From: Candidatus Tectimicrobiota bacterium
GTDB taxonomy: Bacteria; Tectomicrobia; Entotheonellia; Entotheonellales; Entotheonellaceae
Direction of reading: 5' to 3'
Length of the DNA stretch: 64,000 nt
Assembly (NCBI GenBank): GCA_026005175.1
Contig: BPKO01000012.1
Coordinates: forward strand, 83,935-147,934
Every line of letters begins with the position of its first letter. The stretch's first letter is position 1. Of this stretch, positions 35,507 to 44,938 are shown piece by piece. Under the pieces are notes generated by a model that saw nothing but the letters and a program-made list of their open reading frames with translations, ran no database searches and was not told the origin of the DNA. The translations under genes were made by a program, and so were the position numbers.

Positions 35507-36639
35507 TTACCTGAGGACCAAGGCCTTTGGCGATGCAGGCGGCAGGATATCCGCAGTGGGAGACACCATGAAAGTTCCCCTTACGGTGTTCCACGAATCG
35601 TTGCTTCCTACCCCGGTAAAGACGAGAACAAACTCTTTCCCATCTACACTGAGCCATTTATTGGAGAAATTCCAAAAAAATGTACTCGACTCAATATGAG
35701 GAGAACCAAAATTGTTCATATACGCTACCGTTGTCCATGGCCCCCCATGGTTCGGGAGCGTCAAAGACCCCCATTTTCCCCCTCATACTGGTCTCATGTT
35801 CAGTGATCAAAAAATATCTATTTAGACCTTTATTATAACTTACACTAACGTTCCATCCAACGCCGTTTGGATCCATAAATACTGGAACTCTATTTTTAAT
35901 ATCGTTTGTCCACAATGGATTTCCGCCCCCATCGAATCCGGAAAAAAATTGGTATGCCGATCTATCCATAATCGAATTCTTATGAACACGAATTAATGCT
36001 ATTTCTCCTGGTTTCTGAACCTTCAAAGAGCTGCTATCTTTCAAATGGTTTGCATATATGTAAACAAACTCGTCGCGTGCTCCCTGATATCCCTTACCAA
36101 ACTGCAAAAACGTGGGTAAGATGAGGCCATCGTTTTTGGAAAAGGCCCAACTGGCTCCGCTCCACGAAGCGCCGCCGTCCGTGGAACGATAAAGTCTTGC
36201 TTCTTCATAGTTTTGCGTGTTGGAACCAGGGCTTACCCACATATACAGGGTATTGCCAAGAGCCAGGATGCCGTATGATTTGCCTCCAAACGTCGCCGGG
36301 TAGAGGCTGTTTTTGCCTCCCCAGACGTTGATCCCGACATAGGACGTCGCGTCTCCTTCGACGCGGGCAACGCCAAGTGAGACCCTCCCGTCGGTGTTCG
36401 TTCCGCCAAACCCCCCGCCATCGCCCCAAGAGGTGTACTGATGGTTATCATTTGCCCAAGTAACGGGGCCAGTTGTCACTCCCTAGAGCATGCCGCTCAT
36501 GGGTAGAGAAATCAAAGCTAATTCCTGTAACTACAGGACTTTCTGGGTACGGTAAGATCTGTGCTTCTGCGGTGCAGATTCCGCTTAAAAACCATAATGC
36601 TATAGAAACTGCAGAAAATTTTTTCTTTCGATTCATCAT
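35507..36639 (-). CDS. AT-rich secreted protein, probably beta-propeller (DUF4185-like), two frameshifts
   Basis: Three overlapping frames make one gene: signal peptide (MMNRKKKFSAVSIALWFLSG, cleavage after AEA), then SDNWP in frame 1; VTWANDNHQYTSWGDGGGFGG to FDAPEPWG in frame 2; PWTTVAYMNNFGSPH to the end in frame 3. Removing one base from the G4 run at 36465-36468 and one from the C6 run at 35741-35746 gives 376 residues. The repeated W/G-rich blades and RLYRSTDGGASW (an Asp-box-like motif) suggest a sialidase-fold propeller; the DUF4185 link is from memory of that family's WADDxxLYTxWGDGGG pattern. RBS AAGGAG at 36647-36652. Base composition is much more AT-rich than its neighbours. Confidence 0.72.
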
Positions 36640-36652
36640 TTAAAAACTCCTT

Positions 36653-37552
36653 CTATCTCACAGAATAAATATCCCTTCCCATAAACCATATCCCCGGAAG
36701 CGCCACCAGGAGCTGCATCACGTGGGAGAGGAAAGCCAGCGAAAAGGCCTGTTCAGGGAGGATCCCGATAAGCCCGTACAGTCCGATTGCCGAGGCTTCC
36801 CCTACCCCCCAGCCGTCAGGCGCAATTGGCAAGCGGTAGAGGAGCGTATGGACCGTGGCCACAGAGAGAAACAGCAGCGGATCTGCGACAATGCCGAGCC
36901 CATACGCCATTGCCAAGACGATACAAAGCTGTAGGCCGTGCTCAACCACCGTCAGCATGCCGTTCCACGCCAGGGCTCTGCGGTGTTTGCCGTACTGGAC
37001 ATAGGCCTCAAGGAAACGGCCCGTGCCTTGCGCCAGGCGGGACCGCGATGCCGACAGCCAGCGATGCACGGCAGCGCGGCAGCGCGGGTGCAGCGACAGC
37101 CAGAAGGCCCCGTGCCCGCCTGCCGCCACTGCCAGCAGCCCCCAGGCCCATACGGCGGGAAAAGCAGGGGAGCGGTGAAGAAAGTACGCCATGCCCGCCA
37201 AAGCCCAGCTCACCGCAGAGAGCAGCCCCATTGCCTTCTCGATGGCCAGCGAGGCCACCACCGGGTAGGTGGCGCCTGTTGCACGCACGACCAGATACGC
37301 CCGCAGGGCATCTCCCCCCAGACTGGTGGGCAAAAACGTGCCGGCAAACGTCCCCTGATAGAAGAAGCGGACAAGGGCACTGAACGGCACCTTGAGGCCA
37401 ACGGCCCACAGGAGCACGGCCCACTTCCAGGCCATCAGCAGCCGGTCGAGGGTCATCACAGCGAGGATCAAGGCCAGCCACAGGAGGGAGACGCGCTGTA
37501 GGGTGCGGCCGACGGCGCCAAGGTCGAGCCACAAGGCACAGGCGGCAAACAT
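36653..37552 (-). CDS. Lysylphosphatidylglycerol synthase-like membrane protein (UPF0104/AglD type)
   Basis: A polytopic protein with about eight membrane helices and the family motif FFYQGTFAGTFLPTSLGGDALRAY, plus APDGWGVGEA near the C-terminus. Members include flippase/transport helpers and AglD-like proteins in polysaccharide loci; no synthase domain is present. The ATG at 37552 lies inside the first helix: in-frame upstream codons encode LLAGG and a basic stretch but no ATG, GTG or TTG before the TAA at 37643. A start at 37667 would be possible if one base of the C4 run at 37615-37618 were extra. The 5' end is therefore uncertain. Confidence 0.8.
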   Translation of the reverse strand: MFAACALWLDLGAVGRTLQRVSLLWLALILAVMTLDRLLMAWKWAVLLWAVGLKVPFSALVRFFYQGTFAGTFLPTSLGGDALRAYLVVRATGATYPVVASLAIEKAMGLLSAVSWALAGMAYFLHRSPAFPAVWAWGLLAVAAGGHGAFWLSLHPRCRAAVHRWLSASRSRLAQGTGRFLEAYVQYGKHRRALAWNGMLTVVEHGLQLCIVLAMAYGLGIVADPLLFLSVATVHTLLYRLPIAPDGWGVGEASAIGLYGLIGILPEQAFSLAFLSHVMQLLVALPGIWFMGRDIYSVR

Positions 37553-37642
37553 GCCTCCGGCCAGCAGCCACCGCCACCCGTGGCGCCGCCACCCTGGCCG
37601 CGCCGATGGCTTTGCCCCGCGCCTCCTGCGCTGCCGCGCCTT

Positions 37643-38275
37643 TTATCCCCGAAGAGGCGATCGACATCCGTCATGCCGGGCGGCGGCCGGGCGCCAAGGG
37701 TGCGGCCGCCGGGGGTAGCGGCCCATCCAGCGCTGCTTCAGCCAGAGCAGGCCGGCAAGCAGCGACCCCAGGACGGCGATTTCGAGGCCGATGGCGCCGA
37801 GATTGACCGGATGCGCCAGGGCCGCAAGCCATGCCCCGGTGGAGGCGGTGGTGGTGGCGGCGTGGTTCACTCCCAAGAAAACGGGCCACGGCGCCAGCAC
37901 ATGGGCGGACATCAAGGGCCATAGCAGGGGAATGCCGTACGGAGGACGGCCGTCGGGACAAAACACATCGATGAGCAAGTGCGACCCGTATGCCAGCAGA
38001 AAGCGTCCCCAGGCCCCTATCCAGGCAGCGTGCCCCCGGTGCAGCAGGAGGGCCACGGCCAGACTCACGCCGCCCGCTACGCCCAGGCTGTGCGAGATGC
38101 CCTGGTGATAGCGCGCCGGCTGTCCTATCAGAAGGCCCGGGAGAAAATCGAAGTCAGGGGCCACGGCCAGCAGCATGCACAGCCACAGCCAGGCACGCCC
38201 TCCCTGCTCGGCCGGCTTGGTGGTCAGCCGGTACACCGCGTAGCCCGCCAGGGCATGCCCGATGGGCGTGGCCAT
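37643..38275 (-). CDS. YdjM-like membrane-bound metal-dependent hydrolase (DUF457)
   Basis: A 210-residue protein starting MATPIGHALAGYAVYRL, with DFDFLPGLL, HQGISHSLG and GSHLLIDVFCPDG, the His/Asp pattern of the YdjM/DUF457 family, and four or five hydrophobic segments. Reaction unknown; family members are thought to be membrane hydrolases. One base separates its ATG from the stop of asnB. The last 25 residues are basic and low-complexity. Confidence 0.85.
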   Translation of the reverse strand: MATPIGHALAGYAVYRLTTKPAEQGGRAWLWLCMLLAVAPDFDFLPGLLIGQPARYHQGISHSLGVAGGVSLAVALLLHRGHAAWIGAWGRFLLAYGSHLLIDVFCPDGRPPYGIPLLWPLMSAHVLAPWPVFLGVNHAATTTASTGAWLAALAHPVNLGAIGLEIAVLGSLLAGLLWLKQRWMGRYPRRPHPWRPAAARHDGCRSPLRG

Positions 38276-38276
38276 G

Positions 38277-40220
38277 TCACGCCGCCTCCTGCGTGTCCAC
38301 CCCGGCCAGCTCCTCGCTGAGCTGCGCCACCGGCGTTCTCTCGATGAACATCCGGTACCAGACCTCGGCGTTGAGCAGCAGCCACAGGCGGTTGCCGTGG
38401 TCGGCCCGCCGGGAGAGGTGCTCGGTCAAAAGGCGATCCACGACCGCCTGCTGCAGCAGGCCGTCTCGCCCCAGGTGGGCGCTGGCGAGAAAGCGGCGAA
38501 AGAGCACCCGGTACTCCTCGCGCAGCAGGTAGGGCAAGGCGGAGGAAAAGCCCTGCTTGGGCCGCCGCAGCAGGGGGGCGGGCAGGTACTTCTGCGCCAG
38601 GCGCTTTTGCAGGTAGCGCAGCTTCCGCCCGCGCACTTTGAGGTGCACCGGCAGGCGCGCGGCAAATTCCGCCACCTCGTGGTCCATCAAGGGGCTGCGC
38701 GCTTCAAGCCCGTGCGCCATGGTCATGCGGTCCAGAATCATCACCGAGTGATCCGGCAGCCGCACCTGGCTGTCGGCATAGAGCATGCGGTCAAGGGGGG
38801 CTTCGGCCTGCGCCTGCACAAAGGGCTCTCGCAAGGCGGCTTCGGGGTCAAAGTGCGCCAGCACCTCGCGCATCGCCGGCCCGTAGAGCGCTTGGCGCCA
38901 GGCGGGAGGAAAGTAAAAGTAGCTCAGGCTGCGCGCGTAGCGCGCCCCGCCTTGCAGCTCGGCGATGTGGTGCAGCCACTTGAGCCGGTGGGCCAGACTC
39001 TTGTACCAGCGCCCCTCGGGAAGGTGCGCCAGCAGCGGCCCCAGGACCCCGCGGCGCAGCCCCGCAGGCAAGCGCGCGTAGTAATCGGCATACAAGTTTC
39101 CATAGTAGCGATCGTAGCCGCCAAAGAGCTCATCTCCGCCGTCGCCGCCCAGGACGACTTTGACGTGCTCCCGGGCCATCTGGGCGATGAGGTACGTGCA
39201 GAGGGCCAGCGGGTCGGAGGGTTCGTCGAGGTGCCACACCAGGCGCGGCAGAAGGCGCACGAGCGAGGGCGTCACCCGCTTTTCGTGGTGGCGGGTGCCG
39301 TACTGCCGCGCCACCAGCCGCGCATAGGGCGCCTCGTCGTAGGCCTTGTAAGGCAAGCCCATGGAAAACGTCTGCAGGGGCTCCCCTATCCCGTGCTTCA
39401 TTAGCATGGCCACCACCAGGGTGGAATCCAGGCCGCCGCTGAGAAACGCGCCCACCGGCACGTCACTGACCAAGTGCAGCCGCAGGCAGTCGAGCAGGCA
39501 GGCTTCGAGCGCCTCGAGCAGCTCGTCTTCCGTCCCCACCAGCTTGGGCTCGTAGTGCAGGTCCCAGTAGCGCTCGACTTTCACCCCGGCGTCGGGCGTA
39601 AACGTCAGCAGGTGCGCCGGGGGCAGCTTGCGCACGGCGCGAAACATGGTGCGCGGCGGCGCAATGAGCCGCAGGCTCAGGTACTGGTCGAGCGCCTCGC
39701 GGTCGAGCTCGGCCAGGGTGGGGTCGAAGGCGAGCAGAGCCTTGATTTCGGAAGCAAAGAGCAGCTCGCCGCCGCGCTCGACATAAAAGAACGGCTTTTG
39801 CCCCAGGCGGTCGCGCGCCGCCACCAGGCGCCGCTGGCGGCTGTCCCAGAGGGCAAAGGCGAACATGCCGCGCAGGCGCGTGACGCCGTGCGCGCCAAGG
39901 TCTTCGTAGAGGTGCACGAGGACCTCGGTGTCGCTGCGGGTGGCAAAGCGGTGGCCTTTGGCTTCCAGCTCGCGCCGCAGGGCCTGGTAGTTGTAAATCT
40001 CGCCGTTGAAGACCACCCACACTGTGCCGTCTTCGTTGGCCAGGGGCTGGTGGCCGCCCGCGAGGTCGATGATGGCCAGGCGCCGCTGCCCCAGCGCCGC
40101 CTCGGGCGTGCAGTAAAGCCCTTCGTCGTCCGGGCCGCGATGGCGCAGCACCTGCAGCATGCGCCGCACGCGGGCCGCCTCCACGCCCGCCGGGCAAATC
40201 TGACCGGCAATGCCGCACAC
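38277..40220 (-). CDS. asnB: Asparagine synthase-like glutamine amidotransferase (second copy)
   Basis: A 647-residue protein with GTG start at 40220 so that Cys2 becomes the N-terminal nucleophile (VCGIAGQICP). HRGPDDEG, VVFNGEIYNY and the ATP loop SGGLDST are intact. The branch resembles the amidotransferases of PEP-CTERM/exosortase polysaccharide loci. It starts five bases after the carbamoyltransferase stop, behind AGGTAAG. The longer frame to 40532 reads only through the carbamoyltransferase gene. Likely target is a carboxyl group on the polysaccharide sugar; not shown. Confidence 0.92.
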   Translation of the reverse strand: MCGIAGQICPAGVEAARVRRMLQVLRHRGPDDEGLYCTPEAALGQRRLAIIDLAGGHQPLANEDGTVWVVFNGEIYNYQALRRELEAKGHRFATRSDTEVLVHLYEDLGAHGVTRLRGMFAFALWDSRQRRLVAARDRLGQKPFFYVERGGELLFASEIKALLAFDPTLAELDREALDQYLSLRLIAPPRTMFRAVRKLPPAHLLTFTPDAGVKVERYWDLHYEPKLVGTEDELLEALEACLLDCLRLHLVSDVPVGAFLSGGLDSTLVVAMLMKHGIGEPLQTFSMGLPYKAYDEAPYARLVARQYGTRHHEKRVTPSLVRLLPRLVWHLDEPSDPLALCTYLIAQMAREHVKVVLGGDGGDELFGGYDRYYGNLYADYYARLPAGLRRGVLGPLLAHLPEGRWYKSLAHRLKWLHHIAELQGGARYARSLSYFYFPPAWRQALYGPAMREVLAHFDPEAALREPFVQAQAEAPLDRMLYADSQVRLPDHSVMILDRMTMAHGLEARSPLMDHEVAEFAARLPVHLKVRGRKLRYLQKRLAQKYLPAPLLRRPKQGFSSALPYLLREEYRVLFRRFLASAHLGRDGLLQQAVVDRLLTEHLSRRADHGNRLWLLLNAEVWYRMFIERTPVAQLSEELAGVDTQEAA

Positions 40221-40225
40221 GGGGC

Positions 40226-41998
40226 TTACCTCGACACCTTGGGCGAGGGGCGCAGGGGCCGCCGCAGGGGGGCGGGGTTGCGCGCCAAGTAGTGGCCGAT
40301 GGCCAGGTAGTCGAGGTGGCCCAGCTGAAAGGCGCGGATGGCGTCGGCCGGGGTGCAGACGATGGGCTCTTCGTGCATGTTGAAGCTGGTGTTGATCACC
40401 GAGGGCAGGCCGGTCAGCCGGTAGTACTCGCGCAGAATGGCGTAAAAGCTGGGGTTGTCTTGCGGGCGCACCAGCTGCGGGCGCGCCGTGCCATCGACGT
40501 GGATCACCCCCGGGCAGTGCGCTCGCATCCAAGGGGTGCAGGCAAAGGTGATGGTCATGAAGCGGGCGGTGTTTTCCGCCCCCTCAAGGTGCAGGTAGCA
40601 ACGGCCGGCCTCTTCGGCCAGCGTCGAGGGGGCAAAGGGCATGAACTCGGTGCGCTGCAGGGCGTGGTTGAGCCAGTCGTTGACGCTGGGATCGGTGGGC
40701 TGGTAGAGGATGGAGCGGTTGCCCAGGGCGCGCGGGCCATACTCCATGCGGCCGTTGAAGCGCGCCACCACGTAGCCCTCGGCCAGCTTGGCCGCGATAA
40801 CGCGCTCAATGTCCGGGTGGTACTCGGCGGCAATACCGGCGCGCGCGAGCTCCTGCCGGATCTCTTCGTCGCTGAATTCCGGCCCCAGGTAGACGTGCTC
40901 CATGCACAGGCGCGGCTTCTCGGGCCGTGTCTCCCCGTGGTCGTAGTAAGCGGCCAGCGCCGCCCCCACCGGCATGCCCTCGTCGGACATGCCCGGATGG
41001 ATGAAGACCTCTTCCACCCCCGGAATCTCGTGCACGCGGCGGTTGACCGCCACGTTGGCAAACAGCCCGCCGGCCAGCGCCACTTTGCTGCGGCCGGAGC
41101 GCTTGAGCCAGTGCTGCACGTACTGCACCACCAGCGCTTCGGTGTGGTGCTGCACGCTGGCCGCCAGGTCGGCGCGGTCGAAATCGGCCGGCAGGCGCCG
41201 CCGCAGCTCGCGCAGCGCGGAGTGGAAAAAGACGTTGCCGATGTTCTTAAATGTGCCGTTTTCGTAGGCGATGAACTGCCGCAAAATGTCGAGGTAGCGC
41301 GGCGTGCCGTGGGCGGCCAGCCCGGTGATCTTGCCTTCGTGGCGGCCGGCCTTGAAGCCGCAGATCTGGGTGATGTAGGAGTAAAACACCCCCAGCGAGT
41401 GGTAGCTGGGCACCGTGTGCAGGAGGCGAAAGCGGCCGTCCTGGACGTCGTAAACGCGCGAGGATACCCCGTCGCCGCCGCCGTCGATGGTGACCACCAA
41501 GGCGGCGTCAAAGCCGCTGGAGTAGTAGGCCGAGGTGGCGTGGCAGTAGTGGTGGTCGATGAAGACCACCGGTGCCTGGATGCCAAACTCGTGGCGCAGG
41601 ATGTGGCGCAGCATGCGCCGGCGGTGGGCGTAGAAGGGCTGACGCACCAAGTAGTAGAGTCGGGGTAGGAAGGGGGCATAGGGCACGGCACGGCTGAGCA
41701 CCGAGGCCACGTCGAAGATGGTCTGCTTGACCCGCCCGCGGTCGAGGCCAAACCAGCCGCCGCGGAAGTCGACGTAGCGGTTGATGAGGTGCTGGTTGAT
41801 CGTGGCGATGGCCACGCGGTCAATGTCCTGCGGCCCCAGGCCGCTTAGCTCCATCACCTTGGCGATCGACAGGCGCGGCACGCCAAAGACCATCTTCTCG
41901 CGCACCAGCCGCTCGTCGGTCACCACGGCGGTAAAGACGCCATCGCGCAGGATGGCCGAGCCACAGCTGACGTGGTCGCCAAGGCCCAGAATGTTCAC
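40226..41998 (-). CDS. Carbamoyltransferase (NodU/CmcH/TobZ family)
   Basis: A 590-residue two-domain enzyme. The N-terminal Kae1-like domain has ILGLGDHVSCGSAIL, IDHHYCHATSAYY and TIDGGGDG (adenylate and metal site); the C-terminal domain has FNGRMEYGPRALGNRSIL and INTSFNMHEEPIV. The family transfers a carbamoyl group from carbamoyl phosphate, via carbamoyl-adenylate, to a sugar hydroxyl. GTG at 41998 forms GTGA with the GT4 stop. The same array holds carA and carB, which make its donor. Likely modifies a polysaccharide sugar. Confidence 0.93.
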   Translation of the reverse strand: MNILGLGDHVSCGSAILRDGVFTAVVTDERLVREKMVFGVPRLSIAKVMELSGLGPQDIDRVAIATINQHLINRYVDFRGGWFGLDRGRVKQTIFDVASVLSRAVPYAPFLPRLYYLVRQPFYAHRRRMLRHILRHEFGIQAPVVFIDHHYCHATSAYYSSGFDAALVVTIDGGGDGVSSRVYDVQDGRFRLLHTVPSYHSLGVFYSYITQICGFKAGRHEGKITGLAAHGTPRYLDILRQFIAYENGTFKNIGNVFFHSALRELRRRLPADFDRADLAASVQHHTEALVVQYVQHWLKRSGRSKVALAGGLFANVAVNRRVHEIPGVEEVFIHPGMSDEGMPVGAALAAYYDHGETRPEKPRLCMEHVYLGPEFSDEEIRQELARAGIAAEYHPDIERVIAAKLAEGYVVARFNGRMEYGPRALGNRSILYQPTDPSVNDWLNHALQRTEFMPFAPSTLAEEAGRCYLHLEGAENTARFMTITFACTPWMRAHCPGVIHVDGTARPQLVRPQDNPSFYAILREYYRLTGLPSVINTSFNMHEEPIVCTPADAIRAFQLGHLDYLAIGHYLARNPAPLRRPLRPSPKVSR

Positions 41999-43173
41999 GG
42001 CTCTCCTCCTTCCTTGCCTGGCCCGCGCGACGCGGCCAGCGCCCGGTACAGGGCACTGTACTTCTGCGCGCAGCGCTCGATGTAAAATTCCTCGACATAA
42101 GCCCGGTTGAACTGCCCCATCTCGCGGCGCAACGGGGCGTGATCGCACAGCTCTTGCAAGCGGTGGGCAAAGAGGGCGCGGTCGCCCAGGCGCACCAGGA
42201 AGCCCGTTTTGCCGTCGATCAGAAAGTCCACGTGCCCTCCGTGGTCGTAGCTGACAATGGGCAGGCCGCAGGCCATGGCTTCAAGGAACATGAGGCCAAA
42301 GCCCTCGTGCTGGGTGGTCGACACGTAAATGTCGGCCACGCTGAGGACCTGGAACTTCACCTCGTCGCTGACGCTCCCCAGAAACGCCACGCGGTCGCCC
42401 AGACCCTGCTGTGCTGCCTGCTGCTGCAGCCGCGACTTTTCGGGCCCGTCGCCGATGATCAGCAGCTTGAAAGCCACGCCGTGCAGCCGCGCCACGACGT
42501 CCAGAAGCTCGTGCGTGGCCTTGCGCGGCACCAGCCGCCCTACGGTCACCAGCAGGAGCTCCTGGGCCCGGTAGCCCAGGGCTTCCCGGCAGGTGCGGGA
42601 ATAGACGGGGCGCCGGATGCCGTGCGGGATCTTCACGATGTCGCGGGTGATGCCGTAGCGGCTCTGGGCATGGGCGATGATGTCTGTCGACATGCCCACC
42701 ACGGCGTCGGAAGCCCGCAGCAAATGGCGCACCAGAGCCCGCAGCAGCGCGTGGCGGTGAGGAGAAAGGCGCTTGCTGGGGTCGTAAATGTCGCCCCCTA
42801 GAATCGACAGCAGGTGCGGCACGCCGAAGTGCCGCGCCAAAAGGAACCCCGAGGGGGCAGAAGGCACGGCAAACAGCGAGTGGACCACGTCGACGCGCTG
42901 CCGGCGCAGCAGGCGCCAGCCATACCCCAGGCTGCTGGGGAAAAACGACAGCATGGAGCGCAGCGAAGCCACCTGCGGGTCGTGCCGTCCCCACACCGGA
43001 ACGCGTACGATCTCCACCCCCCCACACACCTCGCGCGCCGGCAGCCCGTCGTAGCGCGACGTGAGCAGGGTGATGGCGTGCTCCTGGCTCAGGGCTTCGG
43101 CCAGATCCCGGTTGAGCACGCCGCCGCCGCCGCCCAGGGGAGGATACTCGTAGTTGAGCATGAGAATGCGCAT
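41995..43173 (-). CDS. GT4 glycosyltransferase
   Basis: A 392-residue GT-B transferase with start MRILMLNYEYPPLGGGGG, typical of the exopolysaccharide GT4 branch, ILGGDIYDPSK, LLVTVGRLVPRKA, IIGDGPEKSRL, and E-x7-E as EGFGLMFLEAMACG. ATG at 43173 has CAGGAG about seven bases upstream; homology starts at the first residue, so the longer frame to 43254 is not used. Seventeen bases from the epimerase gene. Confidence 0.92.
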   Translation of the reverse strand: MRILMLNYEYPPLGGGGGVLNRDLAEALSQEHAITLLTSRYDGLPAREVCGGVEIVRVPVWGRHDPQVASLRSMLSFFPSSLGYGWRLLRRQRVDVVHSLFAVPSAPSGFLLARHFGVPHLLSILGGDIYDPSKRLSPHRHALLRALVRHLLRASDAVVGMSTDIIAHAQSRYGITRDIVKIPHGIRRPVYSRTCREALGYRAQELLLVTVGRLVPRKATHELLDVVARLHGVAFKLLIIGDGPEKSRLQQQAAQQGLGDRVAFLGSVSDEVKFQVLSVADIYVSTTQHEGFGLMFLEAMACGLPIVSYDHGGHVDFLIDGKTGFLVRLGDRALFAHRLQELCDHAPLRREMGQFNRAYVEEFYIERCAQKYSALYRALAASRGPGKEGGEP

Positions 43174-43190
43174 CGCAGGCTCCTGGCGTG

Positions 43191-44180
43191 TTAAAGCTCG
43201 CCGCGCTCCCGGTACCACTGGGCGGTTTGTTGCATGCCGGCTTTGACGTCCCACTGGGGGAAGAAGCCCAGCACCTCGTTGGCTTTTTGCAGCGAGAACA
43301 CAAAGCTCTTTTTGAAGAAGTCAAGGCGCCGCCGGTGGATCACGGGCTTGATGCCCACGCGTCCCATCACGCTTTCCCCTAGCCAGGCCATGGCGTTGCC
43401 CACCCACAGGGGCAGGTGCCAGCGCGGCACCGGCTTGCCCAGGACGTCGGCGATGCACTGCACCATCTGCCGTGTGGTCAGCCATTCTTTACCGGCCAGC
43501 ACAAAGACCTCGCCGCAGGCTGGCGCCACTTCGGCGGCCCGCCGCAGGCCGGCGAGCAAGTCGTCGATGTAAATCGGGTGGTGCAGGTTGTCGCCTTTGC
43601 CAAAAAAGCAGAACACCCCCTTGTCGATGGCTTTAAACAGCTTGAGCAGGCGGCGATCCCCGGGACCGTAGGTTTCGGCGATGCGGATGACGACCACCGG
43701 CAGCCGGTCGCAGTAGCTCAGGACCAGCCGCTCGCCTTCCAGCTTGGTTACCCCGTAGACGTTGTCCGGCTGCAGCGGGGAGGTCTCGTCTAGGGCGCCC
43801 TGCCGCGCGCTGCCGTAAACGCCAATGGTGCTGCCGTGAACCAGGCGCCCCACCCCGGCCCGCAGGCTCGCCTCCAGCACCGTGCGGGTGCCTTCGACGT
43901 TGACTTGCCAAAAGTGCGCCTGCGGGGCGTGGGCCTCGTGCTGGGCTGCCGCCAGGTGATAGACGCACGCCGCCCCGCGCACCGCTTCGGCAACGCGCGC
44001 CGCATCGGTCACCGAGCCGCAGAGCACGCGCGCCCCTTGCGCCTCGAGCAGGCGGCGGTTGGCGGCTTCCGCAGGGGTGTTTTCTTGCCCCAAGACGGTG
44101 ACTTCCTGGCCCGCGGCCAGGCAGCGCAGCGCCAGGCGCGAGCCAATAAATCCGGTACCGCCGGTGATCGTCACCCGCAT
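43191..44180 (-). CDS. NAD-dependent sugar epimerase/dehydratase (extended SDR)
   Basis: A 329-residue extended SDR with TGGTGFIG (NAD site), the catalytic YGVTK motif (Tyr-x3-Lys) following HGSTIGVYG, and HHPIYIDDLLAGL. Similar enzymes act as nucleotide-sugar epimerases, dehydratases or reductases; substrate not readable. AAGGAG lies six bases before ATG. It lies between a GT4 and a methyltransferase. Confidence 0.9.
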   Translation of the reverse strand: MRVTITGGTGFIGSRLALRCLAAGQEVTVLGQENTPAEAANRRLLEAQGARVLCGSVTDAARVAEAVRGAACVYHLAAAQHEAHAPQAHFWQVNVEGTRTVLEASLRAGVGRLVHGSTIGVYGSARQGALDETSPLQPDNVYGVTKLEGERLVLSYCDRLPVVVIRIAETYGPGDRRLLKLFKAIDKGVFCFFGKGDNLHHPIYIDDLLAGLRRAAEVAPACGEVFVLAGKEWLTTRQMVQCIADVLGKPVPRWHLPLWVGNAMAWLGESVMGRVGIKPVIHRRRLDFFKKSFVFSLQKANEVLGFFPQWDVKAGMQQTAQWYRERGEL

Positions 44181-44199
44181 GGCGTTCTCCTTGCGCCGC

Positions 44200-44925
44200 T
44201 TACTTCTGGCAGATGGCGGCGATTTTCTTGGTAAACAGCCGGTTGGACTTGCCGTAGAGCCGGAAGCTGAAGCGGAAAAAGGCGGTGTAGAGCCAGGAAA
44301 GAACGAGCAGCACGTAGTTCAAGGGATTGGTGTAAAACACATAAAGATTGAGCGGGATGACGCGGATGTGGCGAAAGCCGCTGTACTCGAGCACCTGGCG
44401 CAGCGAGTACTCGGTGAAGGTGTTGTAGTGGTCAAAATTCTGCGCCAGCGCTTCGGCGCCGGTGATGGGGTTGGCGCCGTTGAGCACGTGCACGATGAGC
44501 GTGCCCCCTTCTTTGAGGCTGTCGCGGCAGAGGGCCAGGAAGGCCAGGATCTCGTCTTTGGTGAGGTGGTTGAGCTCTTGCTCGCAGAAAATGAGATCGT
44601 ACGCCTGCGGGTGTGCGGCCAGGAAGTCAAAAGCGCGCGCCACCTGGCAGGGCAGCCCCCGGCGCTGGGCGTAAGCGACTTTGTCGGCACAGGAATCAAT
44701 GCCCAGCACCTGCCGGTAGCCGTGGCGCTGCAGGGTGTGCACGAAGTAGCCCGGGCCGCAGCTCACGGCCAGGATGCGGGCATCGCGATCGGCCGGCACG
44801 TACTTGAGGTAGTTGTGGCGGTAAAAGGCGTAAAAAGTCGTGTAGCCCCTTTCGAGGTCTGCCGGGGCTTCCCAGAAGGAATCAAAGGGCTCGATTTTGG
44901 CGGTGAGCCGGGTCTCGACGGCCAT
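44200..44925 (-). CDS. SAM-dependent methyltransferase
   Basis: A 241-residue class I methyltransferase with the SAM loop ILAVSCGPGYFVHTL, GIDSCADKV as motif II and EGGTLIVHVLNG as post-motif. A hydrophobic stretch near residues 195-215 may place it at the membrane. GAAGGA precedes ATG. Acceptor unknown; context suggests a sugar or quinol-like lipid intermediate. Confidence 0.85.
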   Translation of the reverse strand: MAVETRLTAKIEPFDSFWEAPADLERGYTTFYAFYRHNYLKYVPADRDARILAVSCGPGYFVHTLQRHGYRQVLGIDSCADKVAYAQRRGLPCQVARAFDFLAAHPQAYDLIFCEQELNHLTKDEILAFLALCRDSLKEGGTLIVHVLNGANPITGAEALAQNFDHYNTFTEYSLRQVLEYSGFRHIRVIPLNLYVFYTNPLNYVLLVLSWLYTAFFRFSFRLYGKSNRLFTKKIAAICQK

Positions 44926-44938
44926 AGGCGTTCCTTCT

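Noticed and set aside
40221..40532. N-terminal extension of the second asnB
   Set aside because: Reads the carbamoyltransferase gene in another frame; GTG 40220 puts the catalytic Cys at position 2.
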